Positions 9,467-17,184 of a stretch of DNA of 64,000 nt are shown piece by piece (within the stretch, counting starts at the first letter, position 1; the number at the start of each line of letters is the position of its first letter). The stretch comes from Dactylosporangium siamense (GTDB lineage Bacteria > Actinomycetota > Actinomycetes > Mycobacteriales > Micromonosporaceae). Location of the stretch: positions 1 through 64,000 of the forward strand of contig NZ_BONQ01000069.1 of assembly GCF_016862795.1 (NCBI RefSeq). The letters are read 5' to 3'. Below the pieces are notes generated by a model. It did not search any database. It was not told the origin of the DNA and was given only the letters and a program-made list of their open reading frames with translations. The translations under genes and the position numbers were made by a program.

Positions 9467-11677
9467 TCAGTCGGTGCGGGACCGCAGGACCATGATCAAT
9501 AGGATGACGAGCCCGATACCGACCAGTCCGGCACCGATCAGGGCCACCGGCAGGATGCGGAACGTGTCCAGCACCTTCTGCTGGGTCGGTGCCGCATCGT
9601 CGGCGGTGTACGTCACCGTCACGGTCACGGTGTAGAGGTCGACGTCCTTGCCGGCGTCCTCACCGATGGCGACGGTGCCCGGGATCGACAGCGGCGCGTT
9701 GCCGGGCGCGGGGTCCAGCGTCGCGCCGATGCTCACCGTCGCGCCGCCCGCCACGGGGGTGGCCGGGCGCTGCACCGTGCACTTCGTGGGGTCGAGGAAG
9801 CCCAGCGGCGTGGGCAGCGTCGCCTCGCTGTTGTCGTCCGCCGGGAGCACGACCCGGCCGGTCGAGCCGTCGGTGCACTCCAGGTCGAGCACGACGGGGC
9901 CGTCGCGGCCGCTGGTGCTGCCCGCGAACCGGACCGTGACCTGCAGCTGGTGCGCCTCCTCGAACAGGTAGCTCGCGGTGCACTTCGCGGCCGGCTCGGC
10001 GGCGGTGAGCGGCACGACGTCCGCGCCGACGTTGGGCAGCTCCTGCGACTCGCCCGGGTCGCAGGCGAAGGAGCTCAGGCGCCAGCTGCCGTCGACGGTG
10101 GCGAGCGGCGGCAGCGGCGTGACCAGGTATTCGCCCAGCGGCAGCGCGCCGGGCACGCCCTGGGCGAGGGCGGCGTCGCCGAGCGCGGTGGTGGTCGCGA
10201 CGCCGGACCAGCCGGGCGTGCCCTGGGCGAGCGGCGCGATCACGAACGACGCCGCCCCGATGCCGCCGACGGTCACCGACCGCAGCTGGATCGTGCCGCC
10301 CTTGCGGGTGACCCGCAGCGTGCAATCGGTGGGGGTGCCGGCGGCGACCAGGACCGTGACGGACAGCCCCTCGGGCTTGAGCTCGGTCCCCGCGCAGCTG
10401 GCCCCGGCGAGGGCCCACGCGGCGGCCTCGCCGGCGGGGGCGGTGAGCGTCACCGGATACGCGCCCGGCAGCAGGGTCGACAGGTCGGCACCGGTCGCGA
10501 CGACCGCGGACCCGTCGCCGCCGGGCGCGGCCTGCAGCAGCCGTGGCGGGTCGGCGCCGCCGCCCGAGGCCACCGACACGTTGAACGCCCCGCCGGGCGC
10601 GTCGCCGAACAGCCGCAGCGTCAACCCGGCCGGCGCGACCGGCGGGGTGTAGGTGAACGTGCAGGTGACGACCTCCCCGGCGGCGAGGGTCACGGTGGCG
10701 GTGCCGGTCGGCACGTCGGTCGCGGTGAGGCTGCGCCCGGCGCCGCTCTTCGCGCAGGTCAGGTCGGTGAGCGTCCAGCCGGCCGGGGTCCGCGAGACGA
10801 CCGTGCCGGGCGACCCGCCGGAGCTGCGCACCAGGGTCGCGTCGGTGGTGGTGTCGGCGTAGATCCGCTTGTCGGCGGTGTAGCTCGCGGAGGCGTCGAA
10901 GGCGAAGCGCTGCGGGTAGCCGACCGGGGTCGCGGTGCGGGCCTTGACCACGAGCGTGCCCGGGGCCTGCGCGGACCTCACGTAGTACGCGAAGCAGAAC
11001 ACGTGCCGCGCCCCGGCCGGGAAGCCGAGCCACTGCACGTTGCCGCCGGAGTGCCCGTCGGCCGCGCAGCGCAGGGCGCCGAACCCGTAGCCGGGCCGCG
11101 GGCCGGCCAGCAGCGGGTCGCCGGGGGTGCCGCCCTGCACCCAGAGCTGCCGGTGCGTGGACGCGCCGGCCTGCTCCGGCGTCAGCTGCAGGGTCACCGC
11201 ACCGTCGATGAGCTTGTCGGTCTTGTGCCCGGTCGCGTCCAGCAGCGGCACCTGGGCGACGGTCTCACCGGAGTCCACGGCGGGCGTGGTCACCGTCGAC
11301 AGCGGGCCCTTCTTCTCCTGGCCGGCGCCCAGTGAAAAATGCCATCCGGGCAGGGCGGTGCAGCCGCCGCCGTTGGCCGCCTCGACCGCCGGGTCGACCG
11401 CCTGGCCGTCCTTGTACGCGTTGCCCCGGCCGGGCGCCGACGCCGCTTCGAGGTGGTCGTCGCGGACCCGGTTGGCCATCACGTCGGCGTAGGAGTCGCA
11501 GGACCGCGCCACGAACGTGACCTGGTATCGGAGCGAGGCGGAGATCGACGCCGGTTGCTCGCCTTCCCGGGCGTGCGCGGGCACCGCGGGCAGCAGCACA
11601 CCGAGGAGCACGCCGACCACGAGCATCGATGCGGCCCGGAGTGGGACGTTCGTCAATGCGTCCCCCAACCTCGCCAT
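9467..11677 (-). CDS. secreted, membrane-anchored repeat protein of unknown function
   Basis: A 736-residue exported protein. The N-terminus is a signal peptide (hydrophobic core MLVVGVLLGVLLPAVPAHA, cleavage likely after AHA, near residue 38). The body, about 650 residues, consists of consecutive beta-rich domains with paired cysteines and motifs such as CTFTYTPP that recall prealbumin-like surface-protein modules. The C-terminus has one membrane helix (PVALIGAGLVGIGLVILLI) and a short basic tail, with no LPXTG. ATG 11677 has GGGAG six bases upstream, better than an earlier in-frame start at 11749. It lies, with the kinase before it, in a minus-strand block between accD and accE. Function not recognised; an adhesin or surface-layer role is a guess. 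Confidence 0.8.
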   Translation of the reverse strand: MARLGDALTNVPLRAASMLVVGVLLGVLLPAVPAHAREGEQPASISASLRYQVTFVARSCDSYADVMANRVRDDHLEAASAPGRGNAYKDGQAVDPAVEAANGGGCTALPGWHFSLGAGQEKKGPLSTVTTPAVDSGETVAQVPLLDATGHKTDKLIDGAVTLQLTPEQAGASTHRQLWVQGGTPGDPLLAGPRPGYGFGALRCAADGHSGGNVQWLGFPAGARHVFCFAYYVRSAQAPGTLVVKARTATPVGYPQRFAFDASASYTADKRIYADTTTDATLVRSSGGSPGTVVSRTPAGWTLTDLTCAKSGAGRSLTATDVPTGTATVTLAAGEVVTCTFTYTPPVAPAGLTLRLFGDAPGGAFNVSVASGGGADPPRLLQAAPGGDGSAVVATGADLSTLLPGAYPVTLTAPAGEAAAWALAGASCAGTELKPEGLSVTVLVAAGTPTDCTLRVTRKGGTIQLRSVTVGGIGAASFVIAPLAQGTPGWSGVATTTALGDAALAQGVPGALPLGEYLVTPLPPLATVDGSWRLSSFACDPGESQELPNVGADVVPLTAAEPAAKCTASYLFEEAHQLQVTVRFAGSTSGRDGPVVLDLECTDGSTGRVVLPADDNSEATLPTPLGFLDPTKCTVQRPATPVAGGATVSIGATLDPAPGNAPLSIPGTVAIGEDAGKDVDLYTVTVTVTYTADDAAPTQQKVLDTFRILPVALIGAGLVGIGLVILLIMVLRSRTD

Positions 11678-11764
11678 CGACTCCCGTTCCGTTTGAGTAT
11701 GCGCCGCCGATGCATGCGTATGCTCGCAAGACGGCAACGTTTCGCACACTTTCAGGGGGTCACG

Positions 11765-11944
11765 GTGGCCGAGGAACCGCTGATCAAGGTCGTTCGGGGG
11801 ACGCCGACGGCGGAAGAGGTCGCGGCGATCGTGGGCGTGTTGTTCAGCCGCCCGGCCGTTACCGCGGCGCCGGCGCAGGCGCCGGTCCCGGTGTCGCGCT
11901 GGCGCCAGAGTGCCCGTCCGGGCGCTCCTCGTCGCTGGCTGTAG
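11765..11944 (+). CDS. accE: acyl-CoA carboxylase epsilon subunit
   Basis: A 59-residue protein. The N-terminal half (IKVVRGTPTAEEVAAIVGVL) matches the ACC-epsilon family, which stabilises and activates the AccA-AccD complex; the C-terminal half is the usual Pro/Ala-rich linker ending in a basic R-R-W-L tail. GTG 11765 is preceded by AGGGGG with a short spacer, and TATGCT at 11719-11724 may be its -10 box. In mycobacteria accE5 follows accD5 immediately; here 4.3 kb of opposite-strand genes separate them, so it must use its own promoter. The product is small enough to be missed by automatic annotation. Confidence 0.88.
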   Translation: MAEEPLIKVVRGTPTAEEVAAIVGVLFSRPAVTAAPAQAPVPVSRWRQSARPGAPRRWL

Positions 11945-12104
11945 ACTTCCGGTAACGCGTTCGGAGATCGATTAGGATCGGTTTGCTAGCGTCGTGAAGA
12001 AGGCCGCGCGACGTCGGTTCGCCGATGCCGTGCAAAGGGTTTCGCGAGCCCCACAAGGGGTTTCGGTGCTGCTCCCAGCCGGTCGTCCGGTGAGCGCGCG
12101 GAGG
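11945..12104. other. convergent spacer accE / mscL
   Basis: 160 bases between two stop codons. A short CCCC-ACAA-GGGG hairpin followed by TTT near 12050-12064 could act as a weak terminator for accE. Nothing else is evident. Confidence 0.3.
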
Positions 12105-12650
12105 TCACGGCGCCTCGTCCTGGCGGGGCGGCGGTCCGGGTGCGGGGTGCCGGCGGCGTGGGATCGCGATCGGTGGCAGGGCCGGCAGGGTCGGCCAGCG
12201 GCGGGCCTCGCGCTCGTCCTGCAGGAACTCCGCCTGGGCGAGCGTCGGCAGGTCCTCGACCAGTTGCTGGCCGCACGACCGGCACAGCAGCGCGGCGGTC
12301 GGGACCCGGTCGTAGCAGAACGGGCACTGCCGCGTGTCCAGGGACCGGCCGCGCTCCACGCCGATCCAGGTCATGAACTTGATGATCACGAAGAGGGCGA
12401 CGGCCAGCAGCAGGAACTGCAGCAGGTCGTTGAGGAACTGGCCGTACTTGATCGGCGTGCGGTGCACCGTCACCGTCAGCTGCTGGAAGTCGGGCTCCCC
12501 GACGACCGAGGCGACCGCCTGCAGGAACAGGTTGGTGACGAACGACTGGACCAGCGTGGCGAACGCCGAGCCGATGATGAAGCCCAGGGCCAGGTCCAGG
12601 ACCGTGCCGCCGATCGCGATCGCCTTGAACTCGGCCCAGAGCTTCCGCAT
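12105..12650 (-). CDS. mscL: large-conductance mechanosensitive channel with C-terminal zinc ribbon
   Basis: Homopentameric channel that opens under membrane tension to release solutes during hypo-osmotic shock. Residues 1-100 contain the MscL hallmarks: an amphipathic N-terminus (KLWAEFKAIAIGG), pore helix 1 (LDLALGFIIGSAFATLVQSF) and helix 2 (LNDLLQFLLLAVALFVIIKF). Unusually, the protein continues to 181 residues: a four-cysteine ribbon CPFCYDRV...LLCRSCGQQL around residues 112-132, then a Pro/Arg-rich tail. Typical MscL is 130-150 residues with a simple C-terminal helix bundle. ATG 12650 lies 7 bases after TACCAT on this strand (leaderless). It is divergent from maf with 27 bases between starts. 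Confidence 0.92.
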   Translation of the reverse strand: MRKLWAEFKAIAIGGTVLDLALGFIIGSAFATLVQSFVTNLFLQAVASVVGEPDFQQLTVTVHRTPIKYGQFLNDLLQFLLLAVALFVIIKFMTWIGVERGRSLDTRQCPFCYDRVPTAALLCRSCGQQLVEDLPTLAQAEFLQDEREARRWPTLPALPPIAIPRRRHPAPGPPPRQDEAP

Positions 12651-12657
12651 GGCCGCG

Positions 12658-12670
12658 ATGGTACTAACGT
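12658..12670. promoter_or_regulatory. divergent leaderless promoters of mscL and maf
   Basis: TACCAT reads on the minus strand at 12658-12663, 7 bases from the mscL ATG; TAACGT reads on the plus strand at 12665-12670, 7 bases from the maf GTG at 12678. The two -10 boxes are separated by one base pair. Mutually exclusive polymerase binding is expected. Confidence 0.65.
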
Positions 12671-12677
12671 CCGTCCC

Positions 12678-13304
12678 GTGAAGACGTTCATCCTCGCCTC
12701 GGCCAGCCCCGCCCGCCGCAACTTGCTGCGATCCGCCGGCATCGATCACCAGGTCATCGTCAGCGGCGTCGACGAAGCCGCGGCGGAGGCCGAGTTCGAT
12801 CCGTCCGGCGGCGGCACGCTCGCCACGGTCCTCGCCGAGCTCAAGGCCCAGGCGGTCGCGGCGGCGCTGGAGCCGTCGCTGCGGGGGGCGCTCGTGCTCG
12901 GCTGCGACTCGATGTTGTCCTTCGAGGGCGCGGCGCTCGGCAAGCCCGTCGACGCCGCCGACGCGGTGGCCCGCTGGAAGGCGATGCGGGGTCGCTCCGG
13001 CGTGCTGCAGACCGGGCACTGCCTGATCGACACGGCGACCGGCAACAACACGTCGAAGACCGTCGAGACGGTCGTGCACTTCGCCGAGCCCAGCGACGAG
13101 GAGGTCGACGCCTACGTGGCGACCGGTGAGCCGCTGCACGTGGCCGGCGCGTTCACCATCGACGGGCTCGGCGGCGTGTTCATCGACCGCATCGAGGGCG
13201 ACCACGGCAACGTCGTCGGGTTGTCGCTGCCGACGCTGCGGGTGCTGATGGCGATCCTCGGGGTCCGGCTGACCGACTACTGGTCGGGCCGGATCGAACC
13301 ATGA
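12678..13304 (+). CDS. maf: Maf nucleotide pyrophosphatase
   Basis: Hydrolyses non-canonical or modified (d)NTPs such as dTTP, UTP or pseudo-UTP to monophosphates; linked to septum control. The 208-residue protein begins with the family signature LASASPARRNLL (residues 4-15) and carries the GCDSMLSFEG block with the catalytic acid, and the later THGLGGVFIDRIEGD-like stretch (here TIDGLGGVFIDRIEGDHGNV). GTG 12678 is 7 bases after TAACGT. The last eight codons (YWSGRIEP and TGA) are the first copy of the 32-34 bp tandem repeat that fills the space to the methyltransferase gene. Position after accD/accE is as in mycobacteria. Confidence 0.95.
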   Translation: MKTFILASASPARRNLLRSAGIDHQVIVSGVDEAAAEAEFDPSGGGTLATVLAELKAQAVAAALEPSLRGALVLGCDSMLSFEGAALGKPVDAADAVARWKAMRGRSGVLQTGHCLIDTATGNNTSKTVETVVHFAEPSDEEVDAYVATGEPLHVAGAFTIDGLGGVFIDRIEGDHGNVVGLSLPTLRVLMAILGVRLTDYWSGRIEP

Positions 13305-13503
13305 CGGCCCCCCCGGCCGAGCCGGATCGAAACCACGACGGGCCACCGGCCGAAACGGACCGAAACCACGACGGGCCACCGGCCGAAACGGACCGAACCG
13401 TGACGGGCCACTGGTCGGGACGGACCGAACCATGACGGGCCACTGGTCGGGACGGATCGAACCATGACGGGCGACCGGTCGGGCAGGATCGAACCATGAC
13501 GAG
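13277..13503 (+). repeat. seven-copy 32-34 bp tandem repeat joining maf and methyltransferase
   Basis: The unit contains GGTCGGGAC-GGATCGAACC-ATGACGGG with drift. Aligned on the ACC-ATGACG core, copies start their ATG/ACG/GTG triplet at 13301, 13335, 13368, 13400, 13432, 13464 and 13496, that is spacings of 34, 33, 32, 32, 32 and 32. Copy 1 holds the maf stop (TGA inside ATGA) and copy 7 holds the methyltransferase ATG (also ATGA). Copies 2 and 3 carry ACG and copy 4 GTG in place of ATG. Units are contiguous, so it is not a CRISPR. Confidence 0.92.
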
Positions 13504-14155
13504 ACAGACGCTCTCCCTCACCGACGCGCTGCACGCCTACGTCGTCGCCAACGGCAGCGAGCCCGACGACCTGGTGCGGGACCTGATCGCGGAGACCGCG
13601 GCGGTGCTGCCGGACGACGCGGTCATGCAGGTGGCGCCGGAGCAGGCGGCGCTGCTGACCCTGCTGACCCGGATCACCGGTGCCCGGCGGGCGGTGGAGA
13701 TCGGCACGTTCACCGGCCTGTCCTCGATCGCGATCGCCCGTGGTCTCGCCGACGGTGGCCGGCTGACCTGTTTCGACGTGTCCGAGGAGTTCACGTCGAT
13801 CGCCCGGCGGTACTGGCGGCGCGGCGGCCTGGAGGACCGGGTCGAGCTGCGCATCGGGCCGGCCGCGGAGACCCTGGCGGCGCTGCCCGAGGAGCCGCAC
13901 CTCGACCTGACGTTCATCGACGCGGACAAGACCGGCTACCTCGGCTACTGGGAGGCGATCGTGCCCCGCACCCGGCCGGGCGGCCTGATCCTGGTCGACA
14001 ACGTGCTGCGGCACGGCCGCGTGCTCAACCCCGACCCGGACGACGCGGGCACCCTCGCGATCGTCGAGTTCAACCGGCGGGTCCTCGCCGACGACCGGGT
14101 CGAGTCGATGATGCTGCCGATCGCCGACGGGCTCACACTGGCTCGACGGCTCTGA
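13496..14155 (+). CDS. SAM-dependent O-methyltransferase (family 3)
   Basis: A 219-residue class I methyltransferase of the catechol/caffeoyl-CoA O-methyltransferase type. SAM motif I is VEIGTFTGLSSIAIA (about residues 67-81); the metal-binding acids appear in LTFIDADKTGY (near 143) and ILVDNVL (near 165). This family methylates catechol-like hydroxyls with a divalent cation; the substrate here is unknown. The ATG at 13496 lies in the last unit of the tandem repeat, in an ATGA context identical to the maf stop. The 3' end overlaps the convergent MFS gene by 23 bases. Confidence 0.9.
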   Translation: MTRQTLSLTDALHAYVVANGSEPDDLVRDLIAETAAVLPDDAVMQVAPEQAALLTLLTRITGARRAVEIGTFTGLSSIAIARGLADGGRLTCFDVSEEFTSIARRYWRRGGLEDRVELRIGPAAETLAALPEEPHLDLTFIDADKTGYLGYWEAIVPRTRPGGLILVDNVLRHGRVLNPDPDDAGTLAIVEFNRRVLADDRVESMMLPIADGLTLARRL

Positions 14156-15311
14156 CCGGCACCGGGGGCAGGGTGGCGCGTTCCAGGCGTGCCACCACCA
14201 CCGCGCTGAGCAGCAGGAACGCCGGCACGAGCAGAAACGCGGTGTGCGGCCCGACCTGGTCGGCGATCGAGCCCAGCGCGAACGGGGCGACCGCGAAGGA
14301 GATCCCGACGGCGAAGGACGCCCGCGCGGCCGCGAGGTCGGGCTGCCCGTCGGAGTGGGCGAGGGCCAGCCCGATGCCCAGCGGGTAGTGCAGGCCGACG
14401 CCGAGCCCGCAGATGAACAGGCCCGCCATCGCCGGCCACGGCACGGTCGCCGACCAGAACAGCGCGAAGCCGGCCGCCGACACGCCCAGGGCCGCCAGCA
14501 GCATGCGGGTCGGGCGGAACCGCAGCAGCAGCCGCCCGCCGACGAGCCGTCCGGTCACCATCCCGGCGATCATCGTCGACACCGCTGCCGTGGCCACCCC
14601 CGCCGAAACGCCCGCGTGGGCGCGCAGGACGTCACTGCCCCACAGCGTCAGGCAGACCTCGACGGACCCGGTCGCGAACAGGCTCGTCGCGGCCAACCAG
14701 TAGGTGCCCGGAAGGCCGCGAACGCGCCGACCGTCCGACCCGGTGCGGGCGAGCGGCTCGGGCACTCGTACCCCCGCGAAAAACGCTAGAAGAGCGGTGG
14801 GGATGACCACGAGCACCAGTCCGACGCGCCAGCCGAGGCCGGCGCTGTAGGTGAGGCCGACGATCAGCGGGGCGACCAGGCCCACGGTGGCCGCGGCGGC
14901 GTTGGCCTCGCTGATCGCGGCCGGACCGGCGGTGCCGTGGTGCTCGGTGAGCGCCGCGACGACGCCGTTGACCAGCAGCGAACCGCCGAAACTGCCGAGG
15001 GTCGCGAAGGTCAGCGTCAGGGCGAGGTGGTGCGCGGCGAACATGCCCACGGCGGCGGCGCTGACCAGGATCAGGCCGCCCCAGATGAGGCGGTGGCGGC
15101 CGTACCGGCGGGTCAGGGCCGGGATGACGGCGCCGCCGACGATGCCGCCGACGGCGAAGCCGGTCCCGTGCAGGCTGGCCAGGGTGCGGCTGATGTGCAG
15201 CTCGTCGCGCAGCAGCGGGGCCACCGGCCCGAACCCGTAGAGGAAGTAGCACCACAGGGAGAGCTGCACATAGATGACCCAGGTGAGGCGGTCACGGACG
15301 AGTCGCGGCAC
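14133..15311 (-). CDS. MFS transporter
   Basis: A 392-residue major facilitator protein with about 12 membrane helices. The typical cytoplasmic loop 2-3 motif is recognisable as GGAVIPALTRRYGRHRLIWGG (residues about 56-76). Substrate unknown; related carriers export drugs or import small metabolites. The GTG start at 15311 has no clear ribosome-binding site, and an internal start is possible but would cut helix 1. The hairpin at 15327-15354 lies immediately upstream and probably separates it from the ABC exporter operon on the same strand. Confidence 0.85.
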   Translation of the reverse strand: MPRLVRDRLTWVIYVQLSLWCYFLYGFGPVAPLLRDELHISRTLASLHGTGFAVGGIVGGAVIPALTRRYGRHRLIWGGLILVSAAAVGMFAAHHLALTLTFATLGSFGGSLLVNGVVAALTEHHGTAGPAAISEANAAAATVGLVAPLIVGLTYSAGLGWRVGLVLVVIPTALLAFFAGVRVPEPLARTGSDGRRVRGLPGTYWLAATSLFATGSVEVCLTLWGSDVLRAHAGVSAGVATAAVSTMIAGMVTGRLVGGRLLLRFRPTRMLLAALGVSAAGFALFWSATVPWPAMAGLFICGLGVGLHYPLGIGLALAHSDGQPDLAAARASFAVGISFAVAPFALGSIADQVGPHTAFLLVPAFLLLSAVVVARLERATLPPVPVRAVEPV

Positions 15312-15326
15312 GGGTTGACGGTGTCA

Positions 15327-15354
15327 CGGCCCCTCCCTGTGGTGGAAGGGGCCG
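15327..15354 (-). terminator. hairpin downstream of the ABC exporter operon
   Basis: A perfect 8-bp GC-rich inverted repeat (15327-15334 with 15347-15354, 12-base loop) between the permease stop at 15386 and the MFS start at 15311. No U-tract follows, so factor-independent termination is only possible, not certain. Confidence 0.45.
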
Positions 15355-15385
15355 GGACGGTGACGGTCGTTACCGGTACAGCTGT

Positions 15386-16141
15386 CTACCTGACGCCCTT
15401 GGCGAAGGCGCGGCTGGCCCAGACCACGGTGATCAGGGTCAGGCCACCGACCACGACCGCGGCCTGCCAGACGGAGTCGGCGCCGGGGTCGCCGGCGAAC
15501 AGGGCCCGGACGCCGTCGGTGGCCCAGGAGAACGGGTTCCAGTCGGCGACCCGCTTGAGCCAGGTCGGGGCGAACGTGAGCGGCAGCAGGATGCCCGCGG
15601 TCAGCAGCAGCGGCTGCGAGATCGTGTTGAGCAGCGGCGCGAGGGCGTCCTCGCTGCGCAGCTTCAGCGAGATCGCGTAGGAGAACGCCGACAGCATCAG
15701 CGAGATGATCGCCATCAGCGCGAACGCCGCCAGGACGTCGAGCAGGCCGACGCTGAGCCCGAACCCAACCGCGATGACGACGATGAGCGCCGCCTGGAAC
15801 AGCAGCGACACGACGTCGCGCAGCGAGCGGCCGACCAGCAGGGCCAGGCGGCTGACCGGGGTGACCCGGCTGCGCTCGATGACGCCGGCGCGCAGCTCGG
15901 CGATCAGGCCGAAGCCGGTGAACAGCGAGCCGAACATGGCCAGCAGCACCAGCAGTCCGGGGACGAACAGCTTGTACGCCTCGGCGTTGGTCTGCACCCC
16001 CAGGGCCGGCTTGAGCAGCGGCGCGAAGAGCAACAGGTAGAACAGCGGCTGGACGACCCCGACGATCAGCCACACCGGCTGGCGGAGCATGAGCTGCATC
16101 TGGCGGCTGAAGACGAGCCAGGTGTCGCGGAGGAATTTCAT
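15386..16141 (-). CDS. ABC-2 type exporter permease
   Basis: A 251-residue ABC-2 family permease with six membrane helices, the partner of the ATPase gene that ends 6 bases upstream. The segment SRVTPVSRLALLVGRSLRDV between helices 2 and 3 is characteristic of DrrB-like drug-export permeases. Likely role is export of a toxic or signalling small molecule under PadR control. Start ATG at 16141. Confidence 0.9.
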   Translation of the reverse strand: MKFLRDTWLVFSRQMQLMLRQPVWLIVGVVQPLFYLLLFAPLLKPALGVQTNAEAYKLFVPGLLVLLAMFGSLFTGFGLIAELRAGVIERSRVTPVSRLALLVGRSLRDVVSLLFQAALIVVIAVGFGLSVGLLDVLAAFALMAIISLMLSAFSYAISLKLRSEDALAPLLNTISQPLLLTAGILLPLTFAPTWLKRVADWNPFSWATDGVRALFAGDPGADSVWQAAVVVGGLTLITVVWASRAFAKGVR

Positions 16142-16147
16142 CGCTAC

Positions 16148-17104
16148 TCAGCTTTCCCGAAGTGAACGGCCGGTCTTGGTGAGGAAGACGTCGTCGAGGC
16201 TGGGGCGGTGCAGCTCCATCTGCTTGAGCTCGACCCCGGCGGTGTCCAGGACCCGCAGGATGTGCGGGATCGCGACGGCGCCCTCGTCGACGTACAGGCG
16301 CAGCGAGTGGTCGTCGTTCTCCTCGATCTTGCGCACGTACTCCTGCGTCCTGAGCAGTTCGGTGGCTTTCGTGCCGGCGCCGTTGACGCCGACCGTCACC
16401 ACGTCGCCGGCGACCTCGCGCTTGAGGTCGTCGACCGTGCCCTCGGTGACGATCTCGCCGTGGTCCATGATCGCGATCCGGTCGCAGAGGGCGTCGGCCT
16501 CGTCGAGGTAGTGCGTGGTGATGAAGACGGTCATGCCCTCGTCGCGCAGGCGGCGGACCTCGACCCACATGTGGGCGCGGCTCTGCGGGTCGAGACCGGT
16601 GGTGGGCTCGTCGAGGAACACGACCTTCGGCCCGTGGATGATGCCGAGCGCGATGTCGACCCGCCGGCGCTGGCCGCCGGAGTAGGTCTTCGTCTTGCGG
16701 TCCGCGTATTCGGTGAGCTGGAACGCGTCCAGGGCCTTCGTGGCTCTCTGGAGCGCCTCGGCCTTGTGGATGCCGTAGAAGCGGGCCTGCAGCACCAGCT
16801 CCTCGCGGGCGGTGCTCTCGTCCCAGGTGCTGCCGCCCTGGGCGACGTAGCCGATCCGGCGGCGCACCTCGCCGGGGTTCTTCAGCAGGTCGGCGCCGGC
16901 GATGACGGCCTCGCCGCCGTCGGGCGTGATGAGCGTGGCCAGCATCCGCAGTGTCGTGGTCTTGCCGGCGCCGTTCGGGCCGAGGAAGCCGTAGATCTCC
17001 CCCTCCTTGACGGAGAGGTCGACCCCCCGCACCGCTTCGACGACCTTGGTCTCGCGACCGGCCCTTGAGCGGTACGACTTCCGCAGACCCTTCGTCTCGA
17101 TCAT
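16148..17104 (-). CDS. ABC exporter ATPase (DrrA-like)
   Basis: A 318-residue ATP-binding subunit: Walker A GPNGAGKTT (residues about 41-49), signature YSGGQRRRVDIA, Walker B VVFLDEPTTGLD, and the H-loop in VFITTHYLDEAD. The C-terminal extension of about 80 residues with SLDDVFLTKTGR is the DrrA-type CREEM-like tail. Start ATG 17104 has AGGGAGA 5 bases upstream. The promoter (TTGACC, 18-bp spacer, TAGTTT) lies in 17138-17172 and is bracketed by an 11-bp inverted repeat, so this operon is probably repressed by the adjacent PadR protein. Confidence 0.95.
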   Translation of the reverse strand: MIETKGLRKSYRSRAGRETKVVEAVRGVDLSVKEGEIYGFLGPNGAGKTTTLRMLATLITPDGGEAVIAGADLLKNPGEVRRRIGYVAQGGSTWDESTAREELVLQARFYGIHKAEALQRATKALDAFQLTEYADRKTKTYSGGQRRRVDIALGIIHGPKVVFLDEPTTGLDPQSRAHMWVEVRRLRDEGMTVFITTHYLDEADALCDRIAIMDHGEIVTEGTVDDLKREVAGDVVTVGVNGAGTKATELLRTQEYVRKIEENDDHSLRLYVDEGAVAIPHILRVLDTAGVELKQMELHRPSLDDVFLTKTGRSLRES

Positions 17105-17144
17105 GACGGTCTCCCTGTCGTCTCGTGTCTCGCAGGGAGAAACT

Positions 17145-17184
17145 AACGCGATATAGTTCGCGCGGTCAAGCTTTATATCGCGTT
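17145..17184. promoter_or_regulatory. PadR operator over the ABC exporter promoter
   Basis: A perfect 11-bp inverted repeat, left arm 17145-17155 (AACGCGATATA) and right arm 17174-17184 (TATATCGCGTT), with an 18-bp spacer. On the minus strand TTGACC and TAGTTT, 18 bp apart, form a -35/-10 pair; one arm sits just upstream of the -35 and the other between -35 and -10. The right arm abuts the padR stop codon. Binding by PadR is inferred from location and from the ATAT-type sites known for this family. Confidence 0.7.

Noticed and set aside
13277-13503. CRISPR array
   Set aside because: Units are contiguous with no spacers and no cas genes.
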